The position numbers were made by a program, and so were the translations under genes. 64,000 bases of DNA from Plenodomus lindquistii (taxonomy: Eukaryota; Ascomycota; Dothideomycetes; Pleosporales; Leptosphaeriaceae), in NCBI GenBank assembly GCA_025504975.1, contig JANUWI010000001.1, positions 2,852,001 to 2,916,000 of the forward strand, in the 5' to 3' direction. The notes under the pieces are model-generated. The model did no database searches, was not told the origin of the DNA, and saw only the letters and a list, made by a program, of their open reading frames with translations. The first letter of the stretch is position 1; every line of letters begins with the position of its first letter. Shown here piece after piece: positions 1 to 11,196 of this stretch.

Positions 1-8
1 CAACTTAC

Positions 9-447
9 CTCGCCCCTTGTGCATCATGAAGGTGGGTCCTGGCTGTAGCCCATCATAGGCGTACAGGTTAGTAACTCCGAGATTAGGATATATCTGTTTC
101 TGGATGGGTTTGACTTCGACTTCGTAGTAGTCGATCACGGCGCCTGATGTAGCGTTGGTATAGGTACTAAGGTATGTTAGTTACTCTGCCTCTTCTACAT
201 GAATGATATGACATTACAATTTCGGCTCCTTCACTGGTAGTATGGGAAGAGGAAATTGGAAGATCCAAGTGTATTGTGGACTAATCCATCCTCCAGTTGG
301 CATAGCCCAGCTGTCGTTCGATGTTAGCGTTGGACCTGGAGTAACAGTGAGTGTCGACGACGTTGTGTTCTCAAAAGGAGCGGCATAGACAGTGAAGGCA
401 AAGAACGAGAGCAGGCTAACGAATGACAGAGTCTTCGAAGAACACAT
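9..447 (-). CDS. Multicopper oxidase, bilirubin-oxidase type, N-terminal part (runs off the window)
   Basis: Two exons on the minus strand, 447..218 and 166..9, joined across a 51-bp intron (167..217, GTAATG...CTTAG); a second donor (GTAAGT) lies at 8..1, so the gene continues outside the window. The ATG at 447 opens a signal peptide (hydrophobic core SFVSLLSFFAFTVYA, then AAP). A pro-segment with the phrase SPQYTWIFQFPLP follows, and after the splice come YYEVEVKP, QIYPNLG and PGPTFMMHKGR, the typical start of the first cupredoxin domain of fungal bilirubin oxidases and laccase-like enzymes. The copper ligands (HxH and HCH motifs) would lie beyond the edge. The family is secreted and oxidises phenols or tetrapyrroles with reduction of oxygen to water. 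Family assignment is from remembered motif pattern; substrate is not predictable. A GTG 18 bp upstream is in frame but is not a likely start. Confidence 0.72.
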
Positions 448-1638
448 CTCTGGCTGCTTGTTCACGTACGTGGGGCTACTGGGACCTGGGGCATTCAGGG
501 TATTTCAATGCAGAACACTCCCCACACAAGCCACCGCATCACTGCTGTTGGCGCGGGACATTACGACTCGGTGAACCCTAAGACATGGCTGTCGGGTTCC
601 AAGAAAAAACACGGATGCAAGGTACTCTGGACCAACTGCAGCGTTTTGCGGGTCCAGACAATAGTCCTGAGTGCTCCTGTCGCAAGATGATCGTCGGTAA
701 TCTTGGAACAGACAGCTTGCCGCCAGAGTGCATGCATGTTTCGGAAGAAGCGTGATGCTTCGATCGACAATCAGCGAGGAGGTGACGCAGGATGTTGTCA
801 ATGAACATCACGCTGCTCATGCCCGCATTGACAGTCGCAACGTCAATTCGCGGAGATCTTACATATAGGGGAAACGCCCACGCAGTGTGATAGTGAAAGT
901 CATGTTGTGGTCTAGATAGTCCGATGCGTGTGATGCTCTCCACGCAAGATGATTGCTTCACGCCACATGCAGGGACGCCACGCTAACGTTAACTGCGTGC
1001 ATCTCATCTCTTGCCTTTCCGATCTCTCTTCTCGTGGTCACCACCACCCTTTCGTCGTCAACATGCAAGACACTAATGCAGGGCTACCCAATGGCCGTCT
1101 CGTTTCACGTGGAACACTATCGAGAGTCATGGTGGTCATCGCCTGTCACGACGTTGTTTGCGCTCATGCCCCAACAGTGAAGCTCCAACCAAACATCACG
1201 TCGACCGATGCAGCATAGCGGAGTCCATCTAGGCACGACATTGCAGATTCAACGGTCAAGCAGTAGTGTTGGCGTCCATCAGCCCGAGATCGGCGTCTCG
1301 TCGAGAGATTGGTCATCAGCTTCGTCTTCCAATTTTGCAGATGGGACACGCATCTAATAGCCAAATTAGCTCAACCGTAAATGAACACGCTTTCGACATG
1401 TGGAATTTACCTCCACGTACGCGGCCTCAATCTAACATTCCGGCGCTACGAGCGTAGAGAGCTTGCTTCTTCCCGTTACACCGCGTGTCTGTGGTCCACG
1501 AACGGGGCCCCTCCGCCGCCAACGACTCGCACAATATTGAAACACAAAGCGACGTGTACAACCAAAACAATGCGCATGCTACAGCATGCGCTTTATATCG
1601 ATTGAACGTCATGTCTCATGTACAGTCGCCTTTACATG
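448..1638. other. Intergenic stretch without a supported gene
   Basis: Only short overlapping frames of random composition on both strands. No domain, splice-linked frame or repeat could be recognised. The part next to 447 is presumably the promoter of the multicopper oxidase; no clear TATA element was seen. Confidence 0.5.
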
Positions 1639-2094
1639 TTACACGTCGGCCATGTCTGTGGTCGCATCCAACTTGCTCTTCATCTCATCATATGTCAACT
1701 CTTCGACACCCACTCTTTGCCATGCCTCGTTTACAAGCTCTCTAGATTGAGGCAAGAATTTTCTGAGCCTATATGTCTTCTTCCATGCTCGGCTCGTTTC
1801 TCTAAAGACTTCTTCGGCTTCTTCCATCCTGTGCAAAAGTGGACTTTAAAATTCCCTTAAAACGAGACTCCGTCCACGGTACAAAGCCAAAACTTCTCGG
1901 TGAGCCAAGGGGTTCAATGTTGAATCCGTTCACCTTGGGCCAATTCGGCGCTTGCTGGAGGCGGGCCCAGTCTCCATAGTGCTACGAAGTTGCGCAAACA
2001 ATCTGCAGATAAGCTTTATGTCTCGATTTTGTTGTTCGCGGCAGTAGTGCGTGTACTTGACCAAGAGCAATCTTACTTTTGATATCACAACCAT
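1639..2094 (-). pseudogene. Decayed protein-coding remnant, family unknown
   Basis: Three minus-strand frames look coding but do not join. An ATG at 2094 opens about 54 codons (includes LLLVKYTHYCREQQNRDIK) ending in TGA. The next frame reads WPKVNGFNIEPLGSPRSFGF, and a third, ending at 1639, is an amphipathic, charged helix-rich stretch (EEAEEVFRETSRAWKKTYRL then FLPQSRELVNEAW). No GT-AG pair of usual length links them, so frameshift decay is the simplest reading. It could also be a gene with introns I failed to place. I do not recognise the protein. Confidence 0.3.
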
Positions 2095-4211
2095 GCTGAT
2101 ATGAGAGTAGAGTATCGTTCGGTTTGTTTCGTTCGCTACCCTATCTCACGAGGAGCAGTGGCACCTTCGTCACTGGACGTGCCTTTGTCGGGATCAAGCC
2201 TGTGAGTGCAACGTAGTGGTGAACTGTGAGAAGACTCGTATTTTGGGTTTCTTTTACGCTGTAAGGGGTTTGTAATGACATGTAAGCCTGCCATAATGGC
2301 ACTACATACTTATATCTGTGGTATCTGTAACCGTCATACCCTGCAGTTCTACCAGCATATCCATGATAGTCGTTGCATCCACCATAGCCGCCGAATGATT
2401 ATCATACGCAGCACCTCCTCGAAAGTAGTCACCATTTCTCCTTCCACTATCAACGTGATCGCCATATCCTCCGTCTCCACCACCATACTCAACCTCAAAA
2501 ACTCCACCTCCCATTCCGTAGTAGTCCTAACACTCATCATACCCAAGACAAGCGTTCTGGCCAGTCGAGGATTATGCAGAGAGGGCTAGCTCTGTAGCAT
2601 ACTCACGAAGCTACACGATGAGTCCTATAGTCGGCGGTGCTGGTGGGCAAGACTGTGTGGTTGACGGCCTCATGTTTTCCTGTCCCTTGGATTCGTACCT
2701 AAACCCAAAAAACCAAGACTTGAACGTGGACTTGCTGCAATTTTGTACTGCTGAATCAATCAGCCGCTCAAACGATAATATTGCCATGAATGCGCCACAG
2801 TTGCCTCGAAAGCAGCCGCGGACAATGCTGCCCTGATCACAAGAGTGAATACACAGTAGGCTCCGTTCCTCGTTTCGATTGGCCACGACGCGTCAAAGAT
2901 GTTTCGAGTCAAGAAACACTGTAGGTGAAGCGCAAGGCTGAAAGAGCTATGGTCCTACCTGGCGCTTGAACATGTACAGACCGAAACATTGAACCGAACG
3001 GTGTTTCTCGCATTGAAGTTCATGCAACATGCAAAAAGGCTTGTGCTTTTCTAGGAGGGACCGTGGGGCCACATTGGCGCGTGGTGGAAAAGAAGGAGAA
3101 GCCCCTCGTTAAATCGGAGCAAAGGGCACTCGACATTTACAATGTGTGCCATCTTCGCGCTGCTCAAATAAGACGGCGGCACTGCGCACAGCTTTTCACT
3201 CGCAGCTGTCGTCCTACGTGGCTGTGAAGCGCGTACCTGTGTCAGGGGCTAGTCGGCAACATGTAACGCTGCCGCAGCCAATCCGCGGCGGACCAGCGTC
3301 CTTGGCCCTGGCTACGTTGTTTCATCCAGGCCAATCTCACCCATTTGCGACGAGCAACGCACCCTCACTGCCGGAACAGGGAGCGCTGGTGCTCGCGCCG
3401 CTTGCCCAATTGCATTGCACACGGCTGAACCAGCAGGGTTCGGATCGTATGGGGGAGGCTGAGAGGCCGTGCAGATCAGGCGAAGGAGCGCAGGTACCGG
3501 GTGGGATGATATCACTCGTTGCTCCCCCTCAAGATGAATCTGGCATGAGTGACTGAACATCAGAGATCTTCGTTACTTTGTCACCTCCCTTTTCTTCCCT
3601 TGTCGCAGTTTATAGAACCAGATTCTTTCTTTTCGTGCACGCTGTGCGTTTGGTTCATTGCTTGGCCCTTGAGCTTTTACCTTTTTCCACCGCCCACACC
3701 TGGGTACTATACAGTCACTCCTTGCAGGCCCGGTGCCAGGTCCTCAGACATTGTGCCCTCCTTTACGTGTCTCACTCGCTATACAGTCAAACCCGCTTGC
3801 ACTTGTTCCTGGCTACCTGTCGCCTCGTCCAAACGGCGGACATAGCCCGCCCGTACTCGCACTCAACCGGCAACTTTCCTTTCGGAACCGCATTGGTTGG
3901 AGGAGGAGCTACCCATATTTACCTAGATCTGGAGAGAGAAGAGAATTACTCGTGTCCCCGGCAACGTCCAGTCTTTTCGGGCCATCACCAGAACGAACTG
4001 TACAATCCGCAAAACACTCCACGTCTCAAGACGTCACCCCACTTGTTCAAACACGACTCGTCTCACGACGTTGCTGTTGCTATCGACCGTGATAGTCGGA
4101 AGCGCTTTGTGAACTGTCGCAAACGCCGCCGTCACCAACGACACTTTGTGGTCTCCACTGCAGCCCGCACAACACACCTAAACAAACACAGCACATTCCA
4201 GAGGCCTCACA
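2095..4211. other. Intergenic stretch, probable promoter of the downstream surface-protein gene at its right end
   Basis: Several 70 to 245 codon frames occur but have no recognisable composition or domain; the long plus frame at 3578-4315 crosses the start of the next gene in another frame. The last 250 bp are C- and CT-rich and end in the context cctcacaATGG, as usual for a fungal promoter and 5' leader. A glycine/tyrosine-rich minus-strand frame at about 2302-2535 preceded by a TTAG acceptor is noted but not called. Confidence 0.4.
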
Positions 4212-4949
4212 ATGGGTTTCCCAACATTGCGCAACGCCATGCTCGGGCTAGCTGTGCTTGCAAGTACCGCTTCGGCAACCATCAGTCTCTCCAATTTCAC
4301 CCCACGCATCGATAGGCTTCCCTCGCAGTGCGCAGCAGTGTACAACTCCAAGATTGAGGGATGTGTTGCTACCGACTTTAGCTCTTCTGATGGGTCAACA
4401 CCCGTTTGCAGCGCCGCCTGTGTCCAAGGCCTTGTCAAGATCCAGGACGCCGTCAGCAAGAGTTGTGCAGATGCCGATGTCAGCGAGGTCTCCATTATTG
4501 GGGTTTTCCAGAATGGGCTTGGATTGAGAGCGCTCTGCCCAGGTGTTGCGGTCACGACGAAGAGTTCAACTACTGCCCAGGCCACGTCGACACAGGCTCC
4601 TGCGCGAACCAGCACAGAGGCGGCTGCCACGACCACTTCATCATTTGAAATGGTCTTGTCGACAGCATCGAGTTCCCCAGGCTTAAACTCGCCGACACGA
4701 GGGCTGACTATGGATCCAAGTGCGACTGGGACCTTGACGACATCAGAGCAAGCAACAAACGTGGGGCCGTCTTGGACAGCAGGCGCAACCACCAGCCGCG
4801 CGCCAAACAGCCAGCTGTCCAATGCGGGATCCGGCGGCGGCTCACCTTTTGATGTTGTAGCCGTGGGCTCATCATCACAAGTGCGAATTATTGACATGAC
4901 TGCCGCATCGCTCTTTGCGACGGCGGTTGTGTTTTTCGCATGCGCATAA
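4212..4949 (+). CDS. Predicted GPI-anchored, six-cysteine secreted surface protein
   Basis: A single-exon protein of 245 residues. Residues 1-22 form a signal peptide (MLGLAVLASTASA). Residues 40-109 hold six cysteines (C40, C51, C66, C70, C85, C109), enough for three disulfides. Residues about 115-200 are a Ser/Thr/Ala-rich stalk likely to be O-glycosylated, and the C-terminus is a hydrophobic tail (MTAASLFATAVVFFACA) after a small-residue region, as for a GPI signal. This architecture is common in fungal cell-wall or plasma-membrane proteins; the cysteine spacing is not an obvious CFEM domain (eight cysteines). A 261-codon open frame on the opposite strand is a shadow. Function unknown; an adhesin or host-contact role is only a guess. 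Confidence 0.8.
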   Translation: MGFPTLRNAMLGLAVLASTASATISLSNFTPRIDRLPSQCAAVYNSKIEGCVATDFSSSDGSTPVCSAACVQGLVKIQDAVSKSCADADVSEVSIIGVFQNGLGLRALCPGVAVTTKSSTTAQATSTQAPARTSTEAAATTTSSFEMVLSTASSSPGLNSPTRGLTMDPSATGTLTTSEQATNVGPSWTAGATTSRAPNSQLSNAGSGGGSPFDVVAVGSSSQVRIIDMTAASLFATAVVFFACA

Positions 4950-5371
4950 GATGTGCATTCCACCCACTTTTTTCCTTGTGTCAGGCATTGCCATGAAGGC
5001 TACGACGGCGTTTGGGATGTTGCATTCTGTTCTATATACCCGCACTGGACTGTACTGGACGGTCAGCCAGCCAGTTGAGTAAGAGATGGTGGAAGCTCTG
5101 GTTCAGGGGATATGTGGGGGTTTGCTGCGACGCAGGCCCAGCCCAATGCTGTACTCTACATAGTAAGCATGAAGCACGCATCTGCTTTTCGCTCTTGCAT
5201 GACGCAAACGTATTGGGTGATGCTGATTCCGGGCCCCTGCGCACTAAGCGAGGAGGCAGCACGGCAGCTGCGCCCCGACTACTCCATACTCGGGTGTACT
5301 ATGTAATCGTCCGCGCCCGCCCTGGCCTGTCGTGACCTCAGCATGGAGGCATACGGTCGCAGCTGGCCACC
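4950..5371. other. Intergenic stretch between convergent-free neighbours
   Basis: Contains the 3' end of the surface-protein gene and the promoter of the following hydrolase. The short frames here have no support. The leader ends in gctggccaccATGAG, a strong Kozak context for the start at 5372. Confidence 0.4.
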
Positions 5372-6894
5372 ATGAGGAAAACCATACTGCTGTGTTTTAT
5401 CCATGGCTTCAAGGTGAGCTGTCGTAGTTGGTACTGTCTGGTAGCTACGTCGTGGCAAGACTGAGGGCTTATATTACACCCGTGGTCCTTTTCTTCTACT
5501 GTTCTTGAACAATTATCCGCACGTTTACCAATACAGTAGTGAGAGTCAGACGACTAATATCGTGCTACTAGGGCGGCGACGATACGTTTGGCAACTTTCC
5601 CTCACACCTCAAAGTCCTCCTCCAGCACGCGCTGCCCAACGTCTCGGTCCTCGCAATCACATACCCCAAGTTCGAGACGCGAGGCGACCTCACCGAGTGC
5701 GTCGCCCGCTTCCGCGAATGGCTCGAGAACAAAGTCATTGACCTCGAGGTGTCCAACTCGACGCCGTCGCCGACCGTGGACCCGTCGGTGCGCATCGTCC
5801 TGGTCGGGCACTCGATGGGCGGCATCGTCGCCGCAGAGGCCCTTCTCTCCATTCTGTCCGACCAGCCCATCCACTCGCAGTCGGCGTCCCAAACGGGCTC
5901 CACGGGCTCACTGGGCGACCACTCGACGCTCATGTTCCCCTACATCCAGGCCATCCTCGCCTTTGACACGCCCTACCTCGGCATCGCTCCGGGCGTCGTG
6001 GCCCACGGCGCAGAGAAGCACTGGAACACGGCCAGCTCCGCCTATTCAGCCTACTCGACGCTCGCCGAGACATTTGGCTGGGGCGCAAAAGACACGGCGT
6101 CCAGCGCTGTAGACGCATCCCGCATGCTCCCCGCGCCCGCCGACCCCACCGCCGACGCCGCCGCCGCGCCCCTCTGGCAGCGCTACGGTCGCGTCGCCAT
6201 GTTTGCCGGCGCAGCAGGCGCAATCGCCGCAGGGGGCGCCGCAGCCTACATGAAAAAGGACCAAATCACCCAGGGCGTCACATGGGCAACTTCCCACCTC
6301 GAGTTTGTCGGCGTGCTCGCTCGGCCCGAGGAAATGCGCAAACGCCTCGAGCGCGTCGTCAAACTCACCATGACCCAAGACCTGGGCTTTGCAAACCTGC
6401 ACACTACGCTCGGCCACGCAGTCGACCGGGAAAACAAAGACGCGGGTTGGACGGGCAAAGTGCCTGGGCGCGAGCGGACATTCTGCAACCTGCCCAAGGG
6501 GGAGCTCCGGAGCTATTTCCTCGCCGCGACAAACGACAAGGCAACGGCAGAAACATGGGCGCACATGAACATGTTCGAGGGCAAGAACAACCCAGGGTAC
6601 TACACGCTCAGCGAAACAGCCAAAGAGAAGATTATAGAGTGGGTCGAGGATAGCGAGTGGTATCAGAGTAGCGAGGGGCCTTTGCAGGGTCAGGTGGGCG
6701 AGGAGGCGGAGATTGTGGAGAGGCAAGAGGTGGATGAGGAGATGCAGAGGGAGGCTGATGCGAGGGGGACCAAGGAGAAGGTCAAGGGGGGTGGCGAGGA
6801 CGAGGATGGCGAGGACGAGGATGGCGAGGACGAGGATGACGAGTTTGTGAATCTGAAGAGGCCGAGTAGTGACGGACAGAGAACAAGTCGGTAA
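5372..6894 (+). CDS. Alpha/beta-hydrolase of the DUF676 / lipase-like serine esterase type
   Basis: Two exons, 5372..5413 and 5572..6894, with a 158-bp intron (GTGAGC ... branch-like GACTAAT ... CTAG); 454 residues. Exon 1 encodes MRKTILLCFIHGFK, and the splice gives FIHGFKGGDDTFGNF, the oxyanion-side motif of this family. The nucleophile elbow GHSMGG has Ser95; FDTPYLG near residue 145 is also typical. A small glycine/alanine-rich hydrophobic segment at about 224-241 (MFAGAAGAIAAGGAAAYM) could sit in or on a membrane. The tail is acidic with a repeated EDEDG unit. The family contains fungal putative lipases of unknown substrate. A start inside exon 2 would lose the FIHGFK strand, so the spliced model is preferred. 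Confidence 0.85.
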
Positions 6895-7086
6895 AGTTGG
6901 CAATACATGCTGTTGGCATGTGCTTTGTACATGATCAAAGACGACGAAGACGAGTCATGGGGCTAGCGCCAAAGCGAGGGCCGAACCTTTTGCCAACTGC
7001 ATACATAGTCGTGCCATTGCACCAACAGCCAGCCCAGCCATGCTGCAAACGTAGAGGAACAACTAGCAGACGCACAACATCACAAC

Positions 7087-8790
7087 ATGGGCCGCAATAC
7101 CGACAAGCTCTACATTACGCACTCGGAGTGGTCGTCGTCGGATGCGTTTGGGACGTCGCGCGGCGCAAACCGCGCAAACCGCAATTCCAACACGGGCCTC
7201 TCGTCGACGTTCAAGCGCCTGCCCTTCAACTACTGCGCCGTCTCGCTCCAGCCCTTCACCGACCCCGTGTGCACCGCCGCGGGCACCGTCTTTGACCTCA
7301 CCCACATCCTCACCTGGCTCTCCAAACACGCCGACACCAACCCCGTCGACGGGACGCCGTTGAAGCGCGCAGACCTGATTGCCCTGCACTGGGCCAAGAA
7401 CGAGGACGGCGAATACGTCGACCCGGTCACATACAAGGTCTTCACCGACAACACGCACATTGTGGCCCTGCGCACGAGCGGCAATGTCTTTGCGTGGGAC
7501 ACGGTGGAGCGGCTGAACATCAAGGCCAAGAACTGGACCGACCTGGTCAGCGACGAGGCCTTTAGCCGCAGCGACATCATCACGCTCCAGGACCCGCAGA
7601 ACATCGAGTCGCGCGACTTTGGCTCCTACAAGCATGTGCGCGAAGGAGACGGCGTCATGCCGGGCGCAGAGAGCGGCGTCAACAAGGAGGCGCTGGGCAA
7701 CGCGGCCAAGATTCTCAAGGCCAAAGAGGCAGTCGCAAAGGCACGCGCAGACCGACAGGCAAAGGCTCAGGGCCCCGCCGCTGCCGACGCCCCCGCGTCC
7801 ACCGCCCAACCCGGCGCGGCCACATCGACCGCCGCCGCCGCCGCCGCCGCCGCGAAGAAGAAGCCCGCCTACAACGCGGCAGTCTACACCTCGGGCAAAG
7901 CCGCCGCCTCCTTCACCTCCACCGGCGTGACCCCCCACACCTCTGGCGACCTCGCCCTCCTCTCCGACGAAGACTACATGCTCCGCCCCAAACGCATCAC
8001 CCAAAAAGGCTACGCTCGCGTCTCCACCTCTCTCGGCGACCTCAACATCGAACTGCTCCCCGAATACGCGCCCCGCGCTGTATGGAACTTTGTCAAATTG
8101 GCCCAGTCCGGCTACTACAAGCACACCATCTTCCACCGCAATATCAAAGGCTTCATGATCCAAGGCGGCGACCCTACAGGCACCGGCAGAGGCGGCCAGA
8201 GCATATGGGGCAAACCCTTCAACGACGAATTTGAAGGCCCTGAACGTCACGACAAGCGCGGCGTCCTCAGCATGGCTAACAAGGGCAAAAACACAAACAC
8301 GTCCCAATTCTTCATCTCCTACCGCGCAGTGCCGCATCTCGATCGCAAACACACCATTTTTGCGCGCGTGGTAGGCGGCCTGGACACGACGCTCAAGTCT
8401 ATGGAACTTGCCCAAGTCGGCGAAAAGGATAAGCCAATCGACGACATTGAAATACACGACATTGTCGTCTTTGTCGATCCCTTTGAGGAATGGCAGAAGG
8501 AACGCAAAGACAAAGAGAGCAAGGCTTCGGCAGCCGAGGAAATTGAAAAGCAGGGTGCCACTGTGGACGACAAAACAACATGGACGGGGAAACGGATCCG
8601 TGCAGATGGAACCGTGGAGAATGGGAGTGGGGACAAATTGGGCGTGGGCAAGTATTTACAAGCTGCCAAACAAGAGATGCAGGATACGGGCGACGATGAG
8701 ATTATGGGATATGTGGATGAGGAAGAGGACGTTGTGCCCGTCAAGAAGAAGGCAAAGACAGGTGGGTTTGGAAATTTCGATGCGTGGTGA
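7087..8790 (+). CDS. cyp8: U-box peptidyl-prolyl cis-trans isomerase (Cyp8/PPIL2 type)
   Basis: Intronless, 567 residues. Residues about 1-20 (MGRNTDKLYITHSEW) and the modified RING/U-box at about 43-115 (FNYCAVSLQPFTDPVCTAAG, GTVFDL) match this spliceosome-associated cyclophilin family. A charged and alanine-rich linker (residues 205-262, with an eight-residue alanine run) leads to the cyclophilin domain at about 309-465, with FHRNIKGFMIQGGDPTGTG (catalytic Arg351), SQFFI and HLDRKHTIFARVVGG. The position equal to cyclophilin A Trp121 is His, as in PPIL2-type proteins, so isomerase activity may be low. It is expected to act in the nucleus in pre-mRNA splicing and as a U-box ubiquitin ligase. 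The long opposite-strand frame (7063-8457) is a GC-bias shadow. Confidence 0.95.
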   Translation: MGRNTDKLYITHSEWSSSDAFGTSRGANRANRNSNTGLSSTFKRLPFNYCAVSLQPFTDPVCTAAGTVFDLTHILTWLSKHADTNPVDGTPLKRADLIALHWAKNEDGEYVDPVTYKVFTDNTHIVALRTSGNVFAWDTVERLNIKAKNWTDLVSDEAFSRSDIITLQDPQNIESRDFGSYKHVREGDGVMPGAESGVNKEALGNAAKILKAKEAVAKARADRQAKAQGPAAADAPASTAQPGAATSTAAAAAAAAKKKPAYNAAVYTSGKAAASFTSTGVTPHTSGDLALLSDEDYMLRPKRITQKGYARVSTSLGDLNIELLPEYAPRAVWNFVKLAQSGYYKHTIFHRNIKGFMIQGGDPTGTGRGGQSIWGKPFNDEFEGPERHDKRGVLSMANKGKNTNTSQFFISYRAVPHLDRKHTIFARVVGGLDTTLKSMELAQVGEKDKPIDDIEIHDIVVFVDPFEEWQKERKDKESKASAAEEIEKQGATVDDKTTWTGKRIRADGTVENGSGDKLGVGKYLQAAKQEMQDTGDDEIMGYVDEEEDVVPVKKKAKTGGFGNFDAW

Positions 8791-8935
8791 GGCCGTGTTG
8801 AAGCGCTTGGTAGCGTTAGGTTTGCATGCTGGAGTGTAATGATACCCCGAGAATTTGTTGCTCTGCTTGGACAGTGGTATACACGCGAGTGCCTACCTTT
8901 CACGACTAAAGCGAGACAGAATGTTCCATGCCCCT

Positions 8936-11196
8936 CTAGTGCACTGAGTCAACATGACTGTCATTCATAGAGCCGCACCCTCGTACATCCACACCAGCTT
9001 CCAATACAACCGAATCGACCCCACCTTTGATGGTGTCAAGCGGTGCAACGAGCGCCATCTGACTCCAGCTGAACAATGTGTTCCGTCCGCCAAACACAAA
9101 CACTTCGAAGCGGCCGGCAAACTTGTTGTCGATCCATACACGACTGCCGTTTGCGACATCTGTTTCGATTTTAATCTTTGCTGGTAGACTGATACTCACG
9201 GGCTCATGTGAAGAAGTGGATACATTGGTCCAGATACGACCTGGGTGCCCTGGGTCGAATCCATCGGTAATGGACACGGAGTGTAGAGGATAGGGAAAGT
9301 CATCTGCGGTACTAAATATCAGATTGTATATCTTGGCGTTTGAGGATGTGTCGTTTCGGAGTGCTAGGGAGAGCACAGTATCTGGTCCTGAGAGTGTGAA
9401 AGGTGAGGATGCATGAAGCGTAAGTGTGTAGGGTGGTCCATAAGAACCCTTGCCGAAATGAATCGGCGTACCTCTACCGGCCGATTGACATGTCCAATCC
9501 AGTAGCGGTGACTCATGAGCAGTGTCCTGTGGTCCTGGGAATCGACGGTCAAGGTTTTGGCCTGGAGCTCTTGATGCCTATAGTCAATGTCAGCGATCTG
9601 AGGCCGCAAGTCGGAAAAAAAAACCCCCCCCCCCCATACCAGGAAGGCCGTACTCTCGGCTAACTTCTCGGCCTGAAGCTTCACACCACGTGAGCTTGCC
9701 CAAGCACGCGCAGCCATTGCAGGTATTCCTTCACGCATTGCATAATACGCTTCAAGCTGTGTCGTTGCATCCGGCCCATTATCATTCCACGCAGCAAGTA
9801 TCGCCCCTCTGTTACCACTAGCGCCAGGCTTGAGCTGCTCAGTGATGTTTACCAGATTGAACATTGAAGGATCCCATTGCAAGCCCGGAACATTGGCAAA
9901 ATTAAGCGTACGCGAGACATTGTAGAACTGAGGGTATGGGGCCGGTAGAATCGGCATATGATCATTTTTCAGGCTCATGTACGCCCACCAGTCCTGCGAG
10001 TTGATGACGTCGTAGCCAGAATCCTGGAGCTCGACAGGATCTGACTGACCGTATTGCCAGTGCTGAATCACAATGTCCTTGGACACTTGCAGGTCATCAG
10101 ACGGCTCATAAGTACCCCATATACGAACGCGCTTCCTGGATGTTTCATTGATGAACTTGGCCATCTCGTTTACGAAATTGATGTAGTCATCCGCGAGATC
10201 AGGGTCATACTCATCCGCGCCAATGTGCACTTCCTTCGTTTGGAACCAAGGGAGGAACTCGGCCCAAATAGCCTTCACAGTTGGTACCGCGTGCGGATGG
10301 GTCAGATTTAACAAATCCCTCTTTTCCAAAGCAAGCTCTGGTCTCCATTTCGTGATCGCAAGAGCGTGCCCTGGAGCTTCGATTTCAGGGATGACAGTGA
10401 TGCCCCGCTGGGCACAATGCTTTTGGAAGTCTTCAAACTCGGCACGCGATAGCGTTTCATTCTGCCGCTGAACGATTCCCCTCAGTTCTGTGTTTTGCTC
10501 GGGATAGAGCGAAAAATGCGAAAACACTTCCTGCCAAGTTTCGTTGTGGCCACGGTTCAATGGATAATTGTCGCTCGAGTGGTAATGAAATTCAGACATC
10601 TTGAAGAAAGAGGCGTATGTGCAGAGTTCCTTGAGAAAGTTTGCGTTGTACCATTTTCTTCCAGCATCAAGCATGTATCCACGAGTGGCATAGGCAGGTG
10701 CATCCCTGGTGTATCCGGCCCTTAGAGAGCCGTTGGAAATGATTAGCTCCTGTAGTAGGGTGCGAGTTCCCCAGAACATGCCACGCGCACCAGACCCGCC
10801 AATGTACACACTGCCATTGCTGACTCGCAGGTCGTAGCCTTCTTCTGTGTGACGGCCGTTCTCATATGTCAAAGGAGAAATATTGCTTTTGAGCGCACCA
10901 AGGTAGATAGCGGATGTTGGGACTTCGTCAACCTGCTCCAAAGTCCAGTTGCCGCCGAATGTCAAGGAGAGGTCGCCACAAAATATCTCCGCAAACTCAT
11001 ACGCGGTGGGTGGGATGAGTGTAAGACCTTCGGCATCGCTTATTCTTGCAAAAGCTGAGTCGATGTATACTGTTCTTGGCACAGTTTCCAGTGAGAACCC
11101 CAGAGAATCATGATCATATGTTGTCCATTGTACAGGAGGCAAGGAATGTAGCGCGTATGCCCATACAACGTGTAAGATGAAGACCCATTGACGCAT
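8936..11196 (-). CDS. Secreted GH20-like beta-N-acetylhexosaminidase family protein
   Basis: Two exons on the minus strand, 11196..9640 and 9577..8936; 732 residues. A signal peptide starts MRQWVFILHVVWAYALHSLP. The middle shows GH20 features: ATRGYMLDAGRKWYN near 170-184, EIEAPGHALA near 271 and the catalytic pair in HIGADEY (Asp328, Glu329). The 62-bp intron begins GTAT followed by 12 G and 9 T, and ends CTATAG. Splicing changes frame from AFL into ASRAPGQNLDRRF and continues to a C-terminal beta-rich region (LTLHASSPFTLSGPDTVLSL) and stop. Reading through the intron gives a false 610-residue ending. Likely hydrolyses terminal GlcNAc/GalNAc residues outside the cell. The family call is firm; substrate is inferred. 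Confidence 0.85.

Noticed and set aside
2302..2535. Glycine/tyrosine-rich minus-strand frame after a TTAG acceptor (YGGGDGGYGDH)
   Set aside because: Composition is suggestive but no upstream exon in a fitting frame or a homologous family could be named; evidence too weak.
3578..4315. 245-codon plus-strand frame overlapping the surface-protein start
   Set aside because: It lies in another frame across the promoter and start of a clear signal-peptide gene, with no protein-like motif.
4178..4963. 261-codon minus-strand frame opposite the surface-protein gene
   Set aside because: Antisense shadow; no motif, and the sense frame has signal peptide, cysteines and GPI tail.
6046..6903. 285-codon minus-strand frame opposite the lipase-like gene
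   Set aside because: Antisense shadow of the GC-rich coding exon, leucine-rich from the complement of the acidic repeat.
7063..8457. 464-codon minus-strand frame opposite the cyclophilin gene
   Set aside because: Valine/glycine/alanine-biased ghost frame produced by the third-position GC bias of the real gene.
9364..9577. Frameshift in the GH20 gene (two overlapping frames)
   Set aside because: A 62-bp GT-AG intron at 9578-9639 restores one frame through the whole C-terminus, so no frameshift is needed.
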